Part shown: positions 9,014 through 16,776 of the stretch, piece by piece | How positions within the stretch are numbered: the stretch's first letter is position 1 | Layout of the letters: every line of letters begins with the position of its first letter | DNA from: an uncultured Bacteroidota bacterium | Lineage (GTDB): Bacteria > Bacteroidota > Bacteroidia > Chitinophagales > Saprospiraceae | Direction: 5' to 3' | Assembly: GCA_937872515.1 (NCBI GenBank) | Contig: CALMSX010000088.1 | Span: 1 to 60,513, forward strand | DNA: 60,513 bases | The notes under the pieces: generated by a model | What the model saw: only the letters and a program-made list of their open reading frames with translations | The model's database searches: none | Told to the model about the DNA's origin: nothing | Made by a program: the position numbers and the translations under genes

Positions 9014-10168
9014 ATGGAAGAAGGCATAGATAAGAAGATTTGTTCGAGGTGCATTTATGATGATACTATTCCCTACATCACATTTAATGAAGAGGGAGTT
9101 TGCAATTATTGTGTACAATATGACGAACTGAATCAAATGTATCCAACAGGTGACAAAGGGATGGAATACCTGAGGCAGTTGGCTGCTACCATCAAAGAAG
9201 AGCAAAAGAATAAGAAGTATGATGTGGTTGTAGGAGTTAGTGGAGGCACCGATTCTTCTTACATGATGTATCTCGCAAAAGAAGTCCTGGGCTTACGGGT
9301 TCTGGCTGCTCACTTTGACAATACGTGGAATTCAAAGACGGCAGTTGAAAACATCAGGTGTGTGACAGAAAAACTCGGCATTGATTTGTATACCCACGTG
9401 GTAGACAATGAAGAATACAATGACATCTTTCATTCATTTTTAAAAGCATCTGTACCGGATATTGACACCCCCAGCGATCTGGCTTTGGCCACAGTGCATT
9501 ACATGGCTTGCAGGAAATTTGGTGTAAAATACATTTTTGAAGGTCATTCGTTCCGAACCGAGGGCATTTCACCGCATGGTTGGTTTTATATGGATGCCAA
9601 GTACATTGAATCTGTACAGAAAAAATTTGGATCAAAAAAAATTGTGACCCTGCCAAGTTTGTGGATGAGCAGTTGGTTGAAGTGGATTGTGGTAGATAAG
9701 ATAAAAAAAATAAGACCACTCTATTATCTGGACTATAATAAGGAAGCTGTCAAAGAATTTTTGACAAACACTTATGGCTGGCAATATTATGGAGGCCACC
9801 ATATGGAAAACAGGACCGCTTATTTTACCAATAACTATTGGTTGCCCAAAAAATTTGGTTATGACCTTCGCTATTGTGAATTTTCTGCGCTTGTGAGGTC
9901 CGGTCAATGGACAAGGGCAACAGCGCTTGAAGAGATAAAAAAAGAAAAGCCATTTGACACCAACATTTTGCAGGAGATCTATAAAAGGCTTGGGTTGACA
10001 GAAACCGGATTTGCCGCTCTTATGGCTTTGCCTAATAAATCGTACAGAGATTATAAAACCTATAAAAAAACTTTTGAGCGATTGAGGTGGTTTTTTTACA
10101 TCCTGGTAAAAGCCAATTTAGTTCCTTTGAGTTTTTACCTGAAATACACTAAATCATATGACCAGTAA
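9014..10168 (+). CDS. N-acetyl sugar amidotransferase (WbpG/WbuX/PseA family)
   Basis: 384 residues. An N-terminal zinc-ribbon-like pair is present (C10, C13, C30, C33: ICSRCIYDD, VCNYC). The ATP-pyrophosphatase loop is VVGVSGGTDSSYMMYLA (SGGTDSS at 76-82). The family adenylates an N-acetyl group and replaces its oxygen with ammonia, giving an acetamidino sugar; ammonia comes from the partner HisH-HisF pair. All three are consecutive here, the arrangement known from acetamidino-containing O-antigens and from legionaminic/pseudaminic acid derivatives. No sialic-acid-like synthase or CMP-transferase is seen in the window, so a nonulosonic acid is less likely than a hexosamine. Cytoplasmic. Confidence 0.9.
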   Translation: MEEGIDKKICSRCIYDDTIPYITFNEEGVCNYCVQYDELNQMYPTGDKGMEYLRQLAATIKEEQKNKKYDVVVGVSGGTDSSYMMYLAKEVLGLRVLAAHFDNTWNSKTAVENIRCVTEKLGIDLYTHVVDNEEYNDIFHSFLKASVPDIDTPSDLALATVHYMACRKFGVKYIFEGHSFRTEGISPHGWFYMDAKYIESVQKKFGSKKIVTLPSLWMSSWLKWIVVDKIKKIRPLYYLDYNKEAVKEFLTNTYGWQYYGGHHMENRTAYFTNNYWLPKKFGYDLRYCEFSALVRSGQWTRATALEEIKKEKPFDTNILQEIYKRLGLTETGFAALMALPNKSYRDYKTYKKTFERLRWFFYILVKANLVPLSFYLKYTKSYDQ

Positions 10169-10179
10169 AACAAGTTGTC

Positions 10180-11490
10180 ATGAGAATTTACATTGGAAAT
10201 ACGGAGATTGCAGGTTATTTTACCAGGTTGAAAGATGGCTTTGACCAGGAAGGCATAAAAGCAGATTTATGGTTTCTGTCCAGCAATAAATTTTACAAAG
10301 ACCAAATGGGTCCCATTGTAAAACTCAACCAGATTCTGTTTCGCTGGTACAAAGAAACGAGTGGATTGAAGGGCAAGTTGCTAAAATATCTTTTGCTGCC
10401 TTTTGTGGTTATGCTTAAGATTGCCATACTGTGCTTTGTCATTTTCAGGTACGATGTATTTATTCTCAACTCTCACGCCTATTTTAACTTTTATGAGTTG
10501 GGGGTAATAAAATTTTTCAAGAAAAAAATAATATTTGTTTGTCTTGGTACAGAATCGAGGCCCTTGTACATGTCTGGCAATTTTATCATGAGCCGCTATG
10601 TTCAAAACGGCCAGTGGTTATACGAAAAGTGTTTTAAAGAGGTAGAAAAACAAAAGCAACAAATGGAACGCATTGAAAAATATGCGGATGTGGTGATCAA
10701 CCATCCACCAACTGCCTTGTTTCATGCCAAGCCATTTGTTTCGTGGCTCAACATTGGTTTCCCGTGTGGACAAATGCCGACCAATTCTTTGATGAGAGAG
10801 GAAAGGTCAAGAATAGTTAAAATTTTACATGCACCCTCTAATGCAGTATCTAAGGGTAGTATCGAAATTGAAGCCATGGTAGGCAAATTGAAATCACAGG
10901 GATATCCGGTAGAGTTTATCAAACTGCAAAATGTACCCAATGAAAAAGTAATCGAAATTATAAAAGATTGTGATATCGTGGTAGATGAGTTATATTCTGA
11001 TATACCACTGGGTGGCTTAGGTACTGAAGCTTCGGTAGCAGGAAAACCGGTGCTTAGTGCGGGTTATTATGCCAATTGTATCTACAAAGAGCATTCAGAA
11101 GATATAGTACCTCCTTCCTTGTTTTGTCATCCTGATTACCTGGAAAGTGAGTTGATTCAGCTTGTAACGGATCGGGGTAAAAGACTGGAATATGGAGCCA
11201 TGAATGCTAGTTTTGTAAAGAAAAACTGGAACAACAGAGCTGTGGCACAAAAATATTTATTGCTAATCAAAGGAGAAGTGCCTTCAAAATGGTATTTTCA
11301 TCCGGAAAATATTAAATGCGTTCATGGTTACGGCATGCAGGAGGATCGACTTAAACGGTTTATACAAGGTTATATAGATGCCATGGGAGAAGATGCTTTG
11401 TTTTTAAATCACAATCCGGCAGTTAAACTGAAGCTTAAGGGCTTTTTGCAACAGAACCGCCTTGCCCTTCATGAAAGACCGGTTTCTTAA
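10180..11490 (+). CDS. Putative GT-B glycosyltransferase
   Basis: 436 residues. The N-terminal half carries a hydrophobic stretch at about 67-92 (LLPFVVMLKIAILCFVIF), possibly a membrane-associating helix. The C-terminal half looks like a GT-B donor-binding domain: KILHAPSNAVSKGS, then VIEIIKDCDIVVDELY, then GLGTEASVAGKPVLSAGYY, where the Glu of GTEA sits where GT4-like enzymes bind the nucleotide-sugar ribose. Weak similarity by eye only; donor and acceptor unknown. By context it would add a sugar to a lipid-linked repeat. It overlaps the flippase start by 20 bases. Confidence 0.7.
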   Translation: MRIYIGNTEIAGYFTRLKDGFDQEGIKADLWFLSSNKFYKDQMGPIVKLNQILFRWYKETSGLKGKLLKYLLLPFVVMLKIAILCFVIFRYDVFILNSHAYFNFYELGVIKFFKKKIIFVCLGTESRPLYMSGNFIMSRYVQNGQWLYEKCFKEVEKQKQQMERIEKYADVVINHPPTALFHAKPFVSWLNIGFPCGQMPTNSLMREERSRIVKILHAPSNAVSKGSIEIEAMVGKLKSQGYPVEFIKLQNVPNEKVIEIIKDCDIVVDELYSDIPLGGLGTEASVAGKPVLSAGYYANCIYKEHSEDIVPPSLFCHPDYLESELIQLVTDRGKRLEYGAMNASFVKKNWNNRAVAQKYLLLIKGEVPSKWYFHPENIKCVHGYGMQEDRLKRFIQGYIDAMGEDALFLNHNPAVKLKLKGFLQQNRLALHERPVS

Positions 11491-12877
11491 GGACCTGGGC
11501 ATCTATGGCCTTACCACCATGATGGTCAGGCTGATCAACTTCATACTCATTCCGGTTTATGCGAGGGTATTGTCGCAAAAGGAATATGGTACCATGGATC
11601 TGGTCACCACGATTACCTATGTAACAAGTGTTTTTATTTTTTTAGAGCTCTACCAGGCAGTAGCCCGATTTTATGCCGAAGCCGAACAGGATCAGCGGCA
11701 GCAAATAGTGAGTACCGGTTTGTTATACTATATTCTGGCCCTTGTTCCCATATTGTGTTTTATCGGATTAACCAGGAATCAACTCGCCCTTTGGTTTTTT
11801 GGAGATCCAGCGTTGGGGCGCCTGTTGTGGTTAGCTTTTGCGGCATCAATGGCACTGGCGCTGTTTAATTATTTACAAACCATCCAGCGGTATGCGCTTG
11901 AGAGCACGGCTTATTCCATTGCCAATATCATTTGTGTCCTTTCCACGGTATTGGTTTCAATTTGGCTGGTAGTTTATAAATTGTATGGTCTTGAGGGGGT
12001 TTTTATAGGCCAGATTGTAGGCGCTCTTGCGGGTCTGGTGTATGCTACTAAATCCAACCTCAAAGCCCTGACCAATAAACCTGATTTCGGTTTGTTGAAA
12101 AAGATGCTCATTTTTTCCGCCCCCCTTACTGTGGCAGCAGTGGTGTTGTACCTTATGAATTACATTGACAGGTGGCTGATCAAGGACTTTTTGGGTCTTG
12201 ATGCGGTTGGCATTTATGCGGTCATGTTTAGGATTGCAGCTGTGCCCATGTTGGCAATGAATATTGTTAGCAACTCACTCTTGCCGCACATCTACAGTGA
12301 ATTTAAAGAACCAGGAAGGGTCAGAGAACTGGGGAAATTGTATTTGTTGATTTGGGTAGGCGGATGCTGGATGGTGGCAGTTATGGGTCTGTTTGGGAAT
12401 GAAGTAATTGAGATCATGGCTGGCAGTCAGTACAGTCAGTATGCTTATCTGTTTCCAATTGTGTTGATTTCCGGGTTTTTATTGCATTTTTCTTATCTTT
12501 TTGTAGGCTTGTATCTTGGAGATAAGACCTATTTTTCAGCGATTTTGTACGCATTGGGTCTGGCAGTGATTTTTGGCCTTAACAGCTGGTTATTGCCTAT
12601 CTGGGGTATTGCCGGTGCTGCCATTAGCAGTATTGTTACTACGGCTTCAATCCTTATAAGTCAGTGGTATTTTTCTCAGAAGGCATTTTACTTTCCCATT
12701 CAAATTGTATCGGTACTAAAGATGGCAATGTTGTCTTTCTTACCTCTTTTTATCCTCTTTGCCATAGAGTGGTCGACTCAAGAGGTGAGTATAATATGGA
12801 GAGCAATAATAGCGGTGGTTTTGTCACTCGCTGTCGCTGCCAGTTTCAGAAAGCAATTATTTACACAGGCCCCATAA
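11471..12877 (+). CDS. Wzx-type polysaccharide/oligosaccharide flippase
   Basis: 468 residues from the ATG at 11471, the first strong start; an in-frame TTG at 11462 also exists. Multi-pass membrane protein with about 12-14 hydrophobic segments spread evenly. The N-terminal pattern DLGIYGLTTMMVRLINFILI and VYARVLSQKEYGTMDLVTT is typical of the MATE/MOP-superfamily polysaccharide exporters. Central LMNYIDRWLIKDFLGLDAVG is also characteristic. It should flip an undecaprenyl-linked glycan across the inner membrane. Last gene of the sugar operon; no Wzy polymerase or ligase is present in the window. Confidence 0.9.
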   Translation: MKDRFLKDLGIYGLTTMMVRLINFILIPVYARVLSQKEYGTMDLVTTITYVTSVFIFLELYQAVARFYAEAEQDQRQQIVSTGLLYYILALVPILCFIGLTRNQLALWFFGDPALGRLLWLAFAASMALALFNYLQTIQRYALESTAYSIANIICVLSTVLVSIWLVVYKLYGLEGVFIGQIVGALAGLVYATKSNLKALTNKPDFGLLKKMLIFSAPLTVAAVVLYLMNYIDRWLIKDFLGLDAVGIYAVMFRIAAVPMLAMNIVSNSLLPHIYSEFKEPGRVRELGKLYLLIWVGGCWMVAVMGLFGNEVIEIMAGSQYSQYAYLFPIVLISGFLLHFSYLFVGLYLGDKTYFSAILYALGLAVIFGLNSWLLPIWGIAGAAISSIVTTASILISQWYFSQKAFYFPIQIVSVLKMAMLSFLPLFILFAIEWSTQEVSIIWRAIIAVVLSLAVAASFRKQLFTQAP

Positions 12878-12961
12878 TTCTACCCCCTATCTTAAAGTAA
12901 GCAGAAGATCTTTGTTTTATTCCCTTGCAGGTATAAAAAAGTGTAGGAATTTTGATAAAAC

Positions 12962-13207
12962 CTATCGCTCTTTTTTAATAAAACTGATAAGAAAAAGTAA
13001 GACCCAGGCACCCCCGGCAGAGACGAGAACGCGATAAAATAAGCCGTCGCCAAAAATGCCCAGCTTACCGGCTAACCAGCCACCAATCATACCACCTAAG
13101 ATACCAACAATGATGTTGCCTATCAGGCCAAAGCCGCTGCCTTTCCAGAATTGCCCAGCCAACCAGCCTGAGATAGCGCCAATAAGTAAGAACCAAATGA
13201 AATCCAT
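12962..13207 (-). CDS. GlsB/YeaQ/YmgE-family small membrane protein
   Basis: 81 residues with three hydrophobic segments. The family pattern of glycine-rich helices is clear: WFLLIGAISGWLAGQF, GLIGNIIVGILGGMIGGWLA, then a C-terminal segment ending FLISFIKKER. Known as transglycosylase-associated or general-stress membrane proteins of unclear biochemical role. Monocistronic, facing away from the sugar operon's end (convergent, 84 bases between stops). Confidence 0.9.
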   Translation of the reverse strand: MDFIWFLLIGAISGWLAGQFWKGSGFGLIGNIIVGILGGMIGGWLAGKLGIFGDGLFYRVLVSAGGAWVLLFLISFIKKER

Positions 13208-13560
13208 GATGAAAGTAATTAAGTGTTGTGTAATTAAATTTGAATATAGAGATAAATATACAAATAAATAACTGAAATGGTTGTCTAAAATAAAATAAAA
13301 AATCGTAAATTTTGCAAATGTGTTCTCAACTTCAAAAAAAAAGTCTTGCTAAATTATCCAAAGGAGAGTATTTATTGTTTACATATGAGTTGACAGCCGA
13401 AATGAAAATACCTCAGGTGCAGTCTAACCATTGATAGCTATAGCCTGGAGTGACTGTGAGTTGAATTTTGGGAAAATTCTTAGACCAAGGTAGATGGTAT
13501 TTGAAGTGGATGCTTGAACCCTGCATAATTATTTATATTTTAGGGCTATAAAACAAGTCT
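13208..13560. other. 353-base AT-rich intergenic region with a candidate promoter
   Basis: No open frame worth calling. On the plus strand, CTTG at 13513-13516 and TATATTTT at 13534-13541 form a loose Bacteroidota -33/-7 pair with a 17-base gap, ending about 20 bases before the pentapeptide gene. An A-rich run occurs near 13331-13341. The start of the minus-strand GlsB-like gene also reads from this region, but no clear -7 element for it was found. Confidence 0.35.
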
Positions 13561-14136
13561 ATGGAACGGTTTAGTGATACCTTTTTAAAAGATAAAAATA
13601 TAGGAGTTGCCCCCCTGATTTCGGGGCTTTATGAGTACGGAGAATTTGTAAGGTGCGATTTCTCGGGCGTAGATCTAAGAGGATTTTCTTTCACCGAATG
13701 TGAATTCATCGGATGTGATTTGAGTAATGCCAATATCCATGGTGTCAGTTTCAGAGATGTTAATTTTAAAGAGTGTAAGATGTTGGGCCTGGATTTTGAA
13801 CACTGCGATGCCTTCGGTCTTGGTTTTGCATTTGAAGATGGTAACCTAAGTTATGCCAATTTTAGTGGGTGCAAGATGAAAAAAATGAAATTTATCAGGT
13901 GTAAGATGAACCAATGTGATTTTAGCCGGGCAGATTTATCAGAATCCCAATTCGATGTTTGTGACCTTGGCGACGCCACTTTTTTTCAGAGCAATTTGGA
14001 AAGTGCCGATTTCAGTACCTCTTTCAATTTTATCATTGACCCTACCCAAAACAGAGTCAGAAAGATGAAAATAGCCGCAGCCAATTTACCGGGTCTGGTT
14101 AATTGTTTTGGGTTAGAAATTGTTGATAGGGGCTAG
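13561..14136 (+). CDS. Pentapeptide-repeat protein
   Basis: 191 residues. Residues about 25-155 are tandem A(D/N)LXX-type pentapeptides: VRCDFSGVDLRGFSFTECEF, CDLSNANIHGVSF, CDFSRADLSESQF, CDLGDATF, NLESADFS. These should form a right-handed quadrilateral beta-helix. No signal peptide or membrane segment. QnrB/MfpA-like topoisomerase-protecting proteins share this fold, but so do many proteins of unknown role, and the length alone does not decide. Stands alone, preceded by a weak promoter. Confidence 0.85.
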   Translation: MERFSDTFLKDKNIGVAPLISGLYEYGEFVRCDFSGVDLRGFSFTECEFIGCDLSNANIHGVSFRDVNFKECKMLGLDFEHCDAFGLGFAFEDGNLSYANFSGCKMKKMKFIRCKMNQCDFSRADLSESQFDVCDLGDATFFQSNLESADFSTSFNFIIDPTQNRVRKMKIAAANLPGLVNCFGLEIVDRG

Positions 14137-14190
14137 GGGCTAGGGGCTAAGGTTGGTTTCTGGGGCTAGGGGCTAGGGGATAGGGTGGAA
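14137..14190. repeat. GGGGCTA word array
   Basis: Immediately after the pentapeptide gene stop (the stop is inside the first copy) the heptamer GGGGCTA is repeated, giving two groups of about three copies around GGTTGGTTTCT. A related, looser set of TAGGG words occurs at about 28967-29008. The sequence is low-complexity and no function is evident. Confidence 0.7.
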
Positions 14191-14346
14191 GAAATGATTA
14201 AACTCAAAGCTACTTTCGTGTCAATTCATGGGGTCAACGATTCAGGAATATTCCGATTTATTTAGCAGGAATAGGGAGGCCCGTAAAGGGCACCAAAGGA
14301 ATAGTTGTCATTTTTCATTAATTTTGACCTTAAATAAAAATCGAGG

Positions 14347-14796
14347 ATGAACATTAGGATATTATTGCTGCTTTTAACTGGCTTTTTGGCTCTGCCAGTT
14401 ATGGGGCAGAAAAAGAGTAGTAAAAAGAAAACAAAGGCACCGGCTATGGCTGTGGTAGATAAAATGCCGGTCTTTGTAAATGGAGGACAGGAAGGAGTTT
14501 ATAAGATCATTGCCGACAGCATGGTGTATCCAAAAGCAGCGAAGGAAGAGCGGGTAGGAGGAAAGGTGCTGGTGAAGTTTAAAGTTGATACCCTTGGCAA
14601 GGTCTTCGATATTGGCATTGTGGAAGGCATCCGACCAGATCTGGACCAGGAAGCCATTAGGTTGGTTAAGTTGCTTAAAAAGTGGAGTCCCGCGTTGTCA
14701 AAAGGAAGAAAGGTGAGGGTAGAAATGAAGCTGCCATTGTACTTTTTTCCGGATGTCAACTTCCAGAGAGAGTGGCAGGAAAAAAACAAAAAGTAA
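14347..14796 (+). CDS. Secreted TonB C-terminal-domain protein
   Basis: 149 residues. Signal peptide about 1-20 (LLLLLTGFLALPVMGQ), a lysine-rich linker, then a TonB C-terminal domain at about 40-140 (YPKAAKEERVGGKVLVKFKV, LGKVFDIGIVEGI, DQEAIRLVKLLKKWSP). Real TonB is anchored by an N-terminal membrane helix and has a proline-rich span; here the helix is followed by a cleavable-looking site and the linker is short. In Bacteroidota such stand-alone domains are common and their energy-transducing role is uncertain. Followed after 16 bases by another small secreted protein, probably the same transcript. Confidence 0.8.
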   Translation: MNIRILLLLLTGFLALPVMGQKKSSKKKTKAPAMAVVDKMPVFVNGGQEGVYKIIADSMVYPKAAKEERVGGKVLVKFKVDTLGKVFDIGIVEGIRPDLDQEAIRLVKLLKKWSPALSKGRKVRVEMKLPLYFFPDVNFQREWQEKNKK

Positions 14797-14812
14797 ATAA
14801 ACATTCAATCAT

Positions 14813-15199
14813 ATGAAAAAGAACTTATTATTATTCGCATTAAGTTTAATCGGTTTCTTACAAGCCAACGGGCAGGAGGATGCCAACCTGAAAGGATTTT
14901 CCATGACAATGAATTTGGACGGTAATAGGGTTGAAATGCAATGCTCAAGTGGATGCCAATGGACCAAATTGAGTTTTACGCTTCCTTTAATGGGAAAGGT
15001 TCAGATGGTAAATGAAAATGGCATGGCAGGAGAAGAGACCGAAACCTCAAAATCTGCATTTTTGTTTGACCTTTCCTTTGCTGACAATACGATCTTGTTA
15101 AATGGCCATAAAGGCACTGCCTGGAAAAAACTTTCATTTTCAATGATGGAAGGAAAACAGGCGATTATTGATCAGCACGGGTTTGAGGGGTATAAATAG
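14813..15199 (+). CDS. Small secreted protein of unknown function
   Basis: 128 residues with signal peptide about 1-20 (LLFALSLIGFLQANGQ). The mature part is an all-beta-looking sequence with one cysteine pair (QCSSGCQWTKLSF) and two similar halves: CQWTKLSFTLPL and TAWKKLSFSMME. No family was recognised. It lies 16 bases downstream of the TonB-C protein and probably shares its transcript. Confidence 0.7.
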   Translation: MKKNLLLFALSLIGFLQANGQEDANLKGFSMTMNLDGNRVEMQCSSGCQWTKLSFTLPLMGKVQMVNENGMAGEETETSKSAFLFDLSFADNTILLNGHKGTAWKKLSFSMMEGKQAIIDQHGFEGYK

Positions 15200-15204
15200 G
15201 ATTT

Positions 15205-15510
15205 TTGGATTTTGAACGGCGAATTGAGAATTACGAATTGAGAATTTCGAATTAAGAATTACGGATTTCAATTACGAATTTGGCAATTACGAATTACGGA
15301 TTTCAATTACGAATTTGGCAATTGCGATTTCTTCAATTACGAATTACGGATTTCAATTACGAATTTGGCAATTACGAATTACGGATTAAGAATTAGGATT
15401 ACTTCAATTACGAATTACGGATTTCAATTACGAATTTGGCAATTGCGGATTGACAATTACGATTACTTCAATTGCGAATTACGGATTGAGAATTTGGAAT
15501 TACGTGGGTG
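15205..15510. repeat. Large word array (GAATTACGGATTTCAATTACG-type)
   Basis: At least four copies of a roughly 31-35-base unit containing TACGGATTTCAATTACGAAT and then TTGGCAATT, mixed with shorter words (GAATTGAGAATT, GATTACTTCAATT). Same vocabulary as 1-135 and 16206-16361. No open frame of note. The array fills most of the gap between a small secreted protein and the GNAT gene. Confidence 0.85.
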
Positions 15511-15519
15511 AAGTCAAAT

Positions 15520-15615
15520 GCCGGATAATTCCGATCCCTACACCGACGCTGCGGCGTAGGGACAGGTGCCGGATACCTCCGATCCCTACAACAGCTTCAC
15601 AGTTATAGGGACAAG
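15520..15615. repeat. Two tandem copies of a hairpin-forming repeat
   Basis: Two units of about 48 bases, each beginning CCGGATA..TCCGATCCCTACA. Unit 1 folds at 15536-15561 (CCCTACACCG with CGGCGTAGGG, one mismatch). Unit 2 folds at 15584-15610 (CCCTACAAC with GTTATAGGG, one mismatch). The stems differ in sequence yet keep pairing. Related hairpins occur at 40691-40718 and 48257-48284. This suggests a dispersed REP-like element, not a terminator, because no T run follows. Confidence 0.6.
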
Positions 15616-15663
15616 TACCGGGGAAAGGGAATAGTTAAATAGTAAACATTGAAAATAAGAAGT

Positions 15664-16194
15664 ATGGCAAATACTATAGCTACTTTAAGAATGGATTTGA
15701 TACCTGCCACCAGTGAGTTATTGAGAGCGGTTATTGAAAGTGACGAGGCTCTCGGCGAATCATTGGGAGTTTCGGTAGCTGAGGATTGGACGGAGTTTGG
15801 AAAGGCTCCGTTTGAATATATGTTAAACGTGCTTACTTCAGATAAAAATCAGGATGGGTGGTGCAATTATTTTCCTATTTTGAAGTCAGGGAACCAACTG
15901 ATAGGCAGTGGGGGATTTAAAGGCGGGCCCAATGCAGATGGATGGGTGGAAATTGGATATGAAATTGCACCGGCTTATCGAAATCAAGGCTTGGCAACTG
16001 AAATGGCGATGGGCCTCATTGATTATGCACTAACCAAAGTAGATGTGACAGGGATTTGTGCGCATACGCTTGCGGAAGAAAATGCCTCTTGTGAGGTGTT
16101 AAAAAAGTGCGGCTTTGTAAAAACAGGTGAATTGGAGGATCCGGATGATGGCTTGATTTGGAGATGGGAGTGGGATGGATCTGAGGAGAATTGA
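15664..16194 (+). CDS. GNAT-family N-acetyltransferase
   Basis: 176 residues from the ATG at 15664; a TTG at 15649 would add five residues. The acetyl-CoA loop is seen in IGYEIAPAYRNQGLATEMAM (RNQGLA). The C-terminal ASCEVLKKCGFVKTGE is typical of the RimJ/RimL-like Acetyltransf_3 group. Substrate unknown: ribosomal-protein N-termini, an antibiotic or a small molecule are all possible. Stands alone between two word arrays. Confidence 0.88.
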   Translation: MANTIATLRMDLIPATSELLRAVIESDEALGESLGVSVAEDWTEFGKAPFEYMLNVLTSDKNQDGWCNYFPILKSGNQLIGSGGFKGGPNADGWVEIGYEIAPAYRNQGLATEMAMGLIDYALTKVDVTGICAHTLAEENASCEVLKKCGFVKTGELEDPDDGLIWRWEWDGSEEN

Positions 16195-16205
16195 GGGGGC
16201 TTATT

Positions 16206-16361
16206 GGGAATTTCGAATTGAGAATTACGGATTACGAATTAAGAATTTCGAATTTAGAATTACGGATTACGAATTAAGAATTACGAATGTCGAATGTCGA
16301 ATTTCGGATTACGAATTTCGAATTACGGATTACGAATGTTGAATTAAGAATTACGGGAGCT
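16206..16361. repeat. Word array (GAATTACGGATTACGAATT-type)
   Basis: Irregular tandem string of GAATT, ACGGATTACGAATTAAG and AATTTCGAATT words, with a small run of GAATGTC. It begins about ten bases after the GNAT stop and uses the same words as the array before that gene, so the GNAT gene is bracketed by related arrays. Confidence 0.8.
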
Positions 16362-16776
16362 TTAATTCTGATAGTCCTTTTGGGTAGCGGGTTAAGTTAG
16401 AATATAAATCCTGAATTTGTATGAAGGAACTGAGTTAGGCATGGCGGAAACACTTTTACCATCCCTATCCATTTGAGATCCAGCTTGGTTGTGGAGCTGG
16501 TAATGATTGGCTATGATTGTCGAATAAAAGAATACGCATCTGGATGTGGTGATGATTGGAATCGAATTTTACAACACGTGTCTATTGTATTGAATATCAG
16601 TAAGTTGTATTTATGGGATATTGAGCTACGAATGTTGCCGTAGCATAATTAGGATCAATATATTTTTGATATCAGGTATTTAGATTTACTTAAAATAGAT
16701 GGAAATTGAAACTCCTTGAAACCATAAAAAATACGACATGGGAAATTGTCTATTGTTGTCACACTTGGGCATACAA
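16362..16776. other. Intergenic region, nothing recognised
   Basis: About 415 bases without a supported gene, repeat or RNA structure. It lies downstream of both neighbours (convergent genes). Short open frames are present but none has coding character. Confidence 0.5.
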
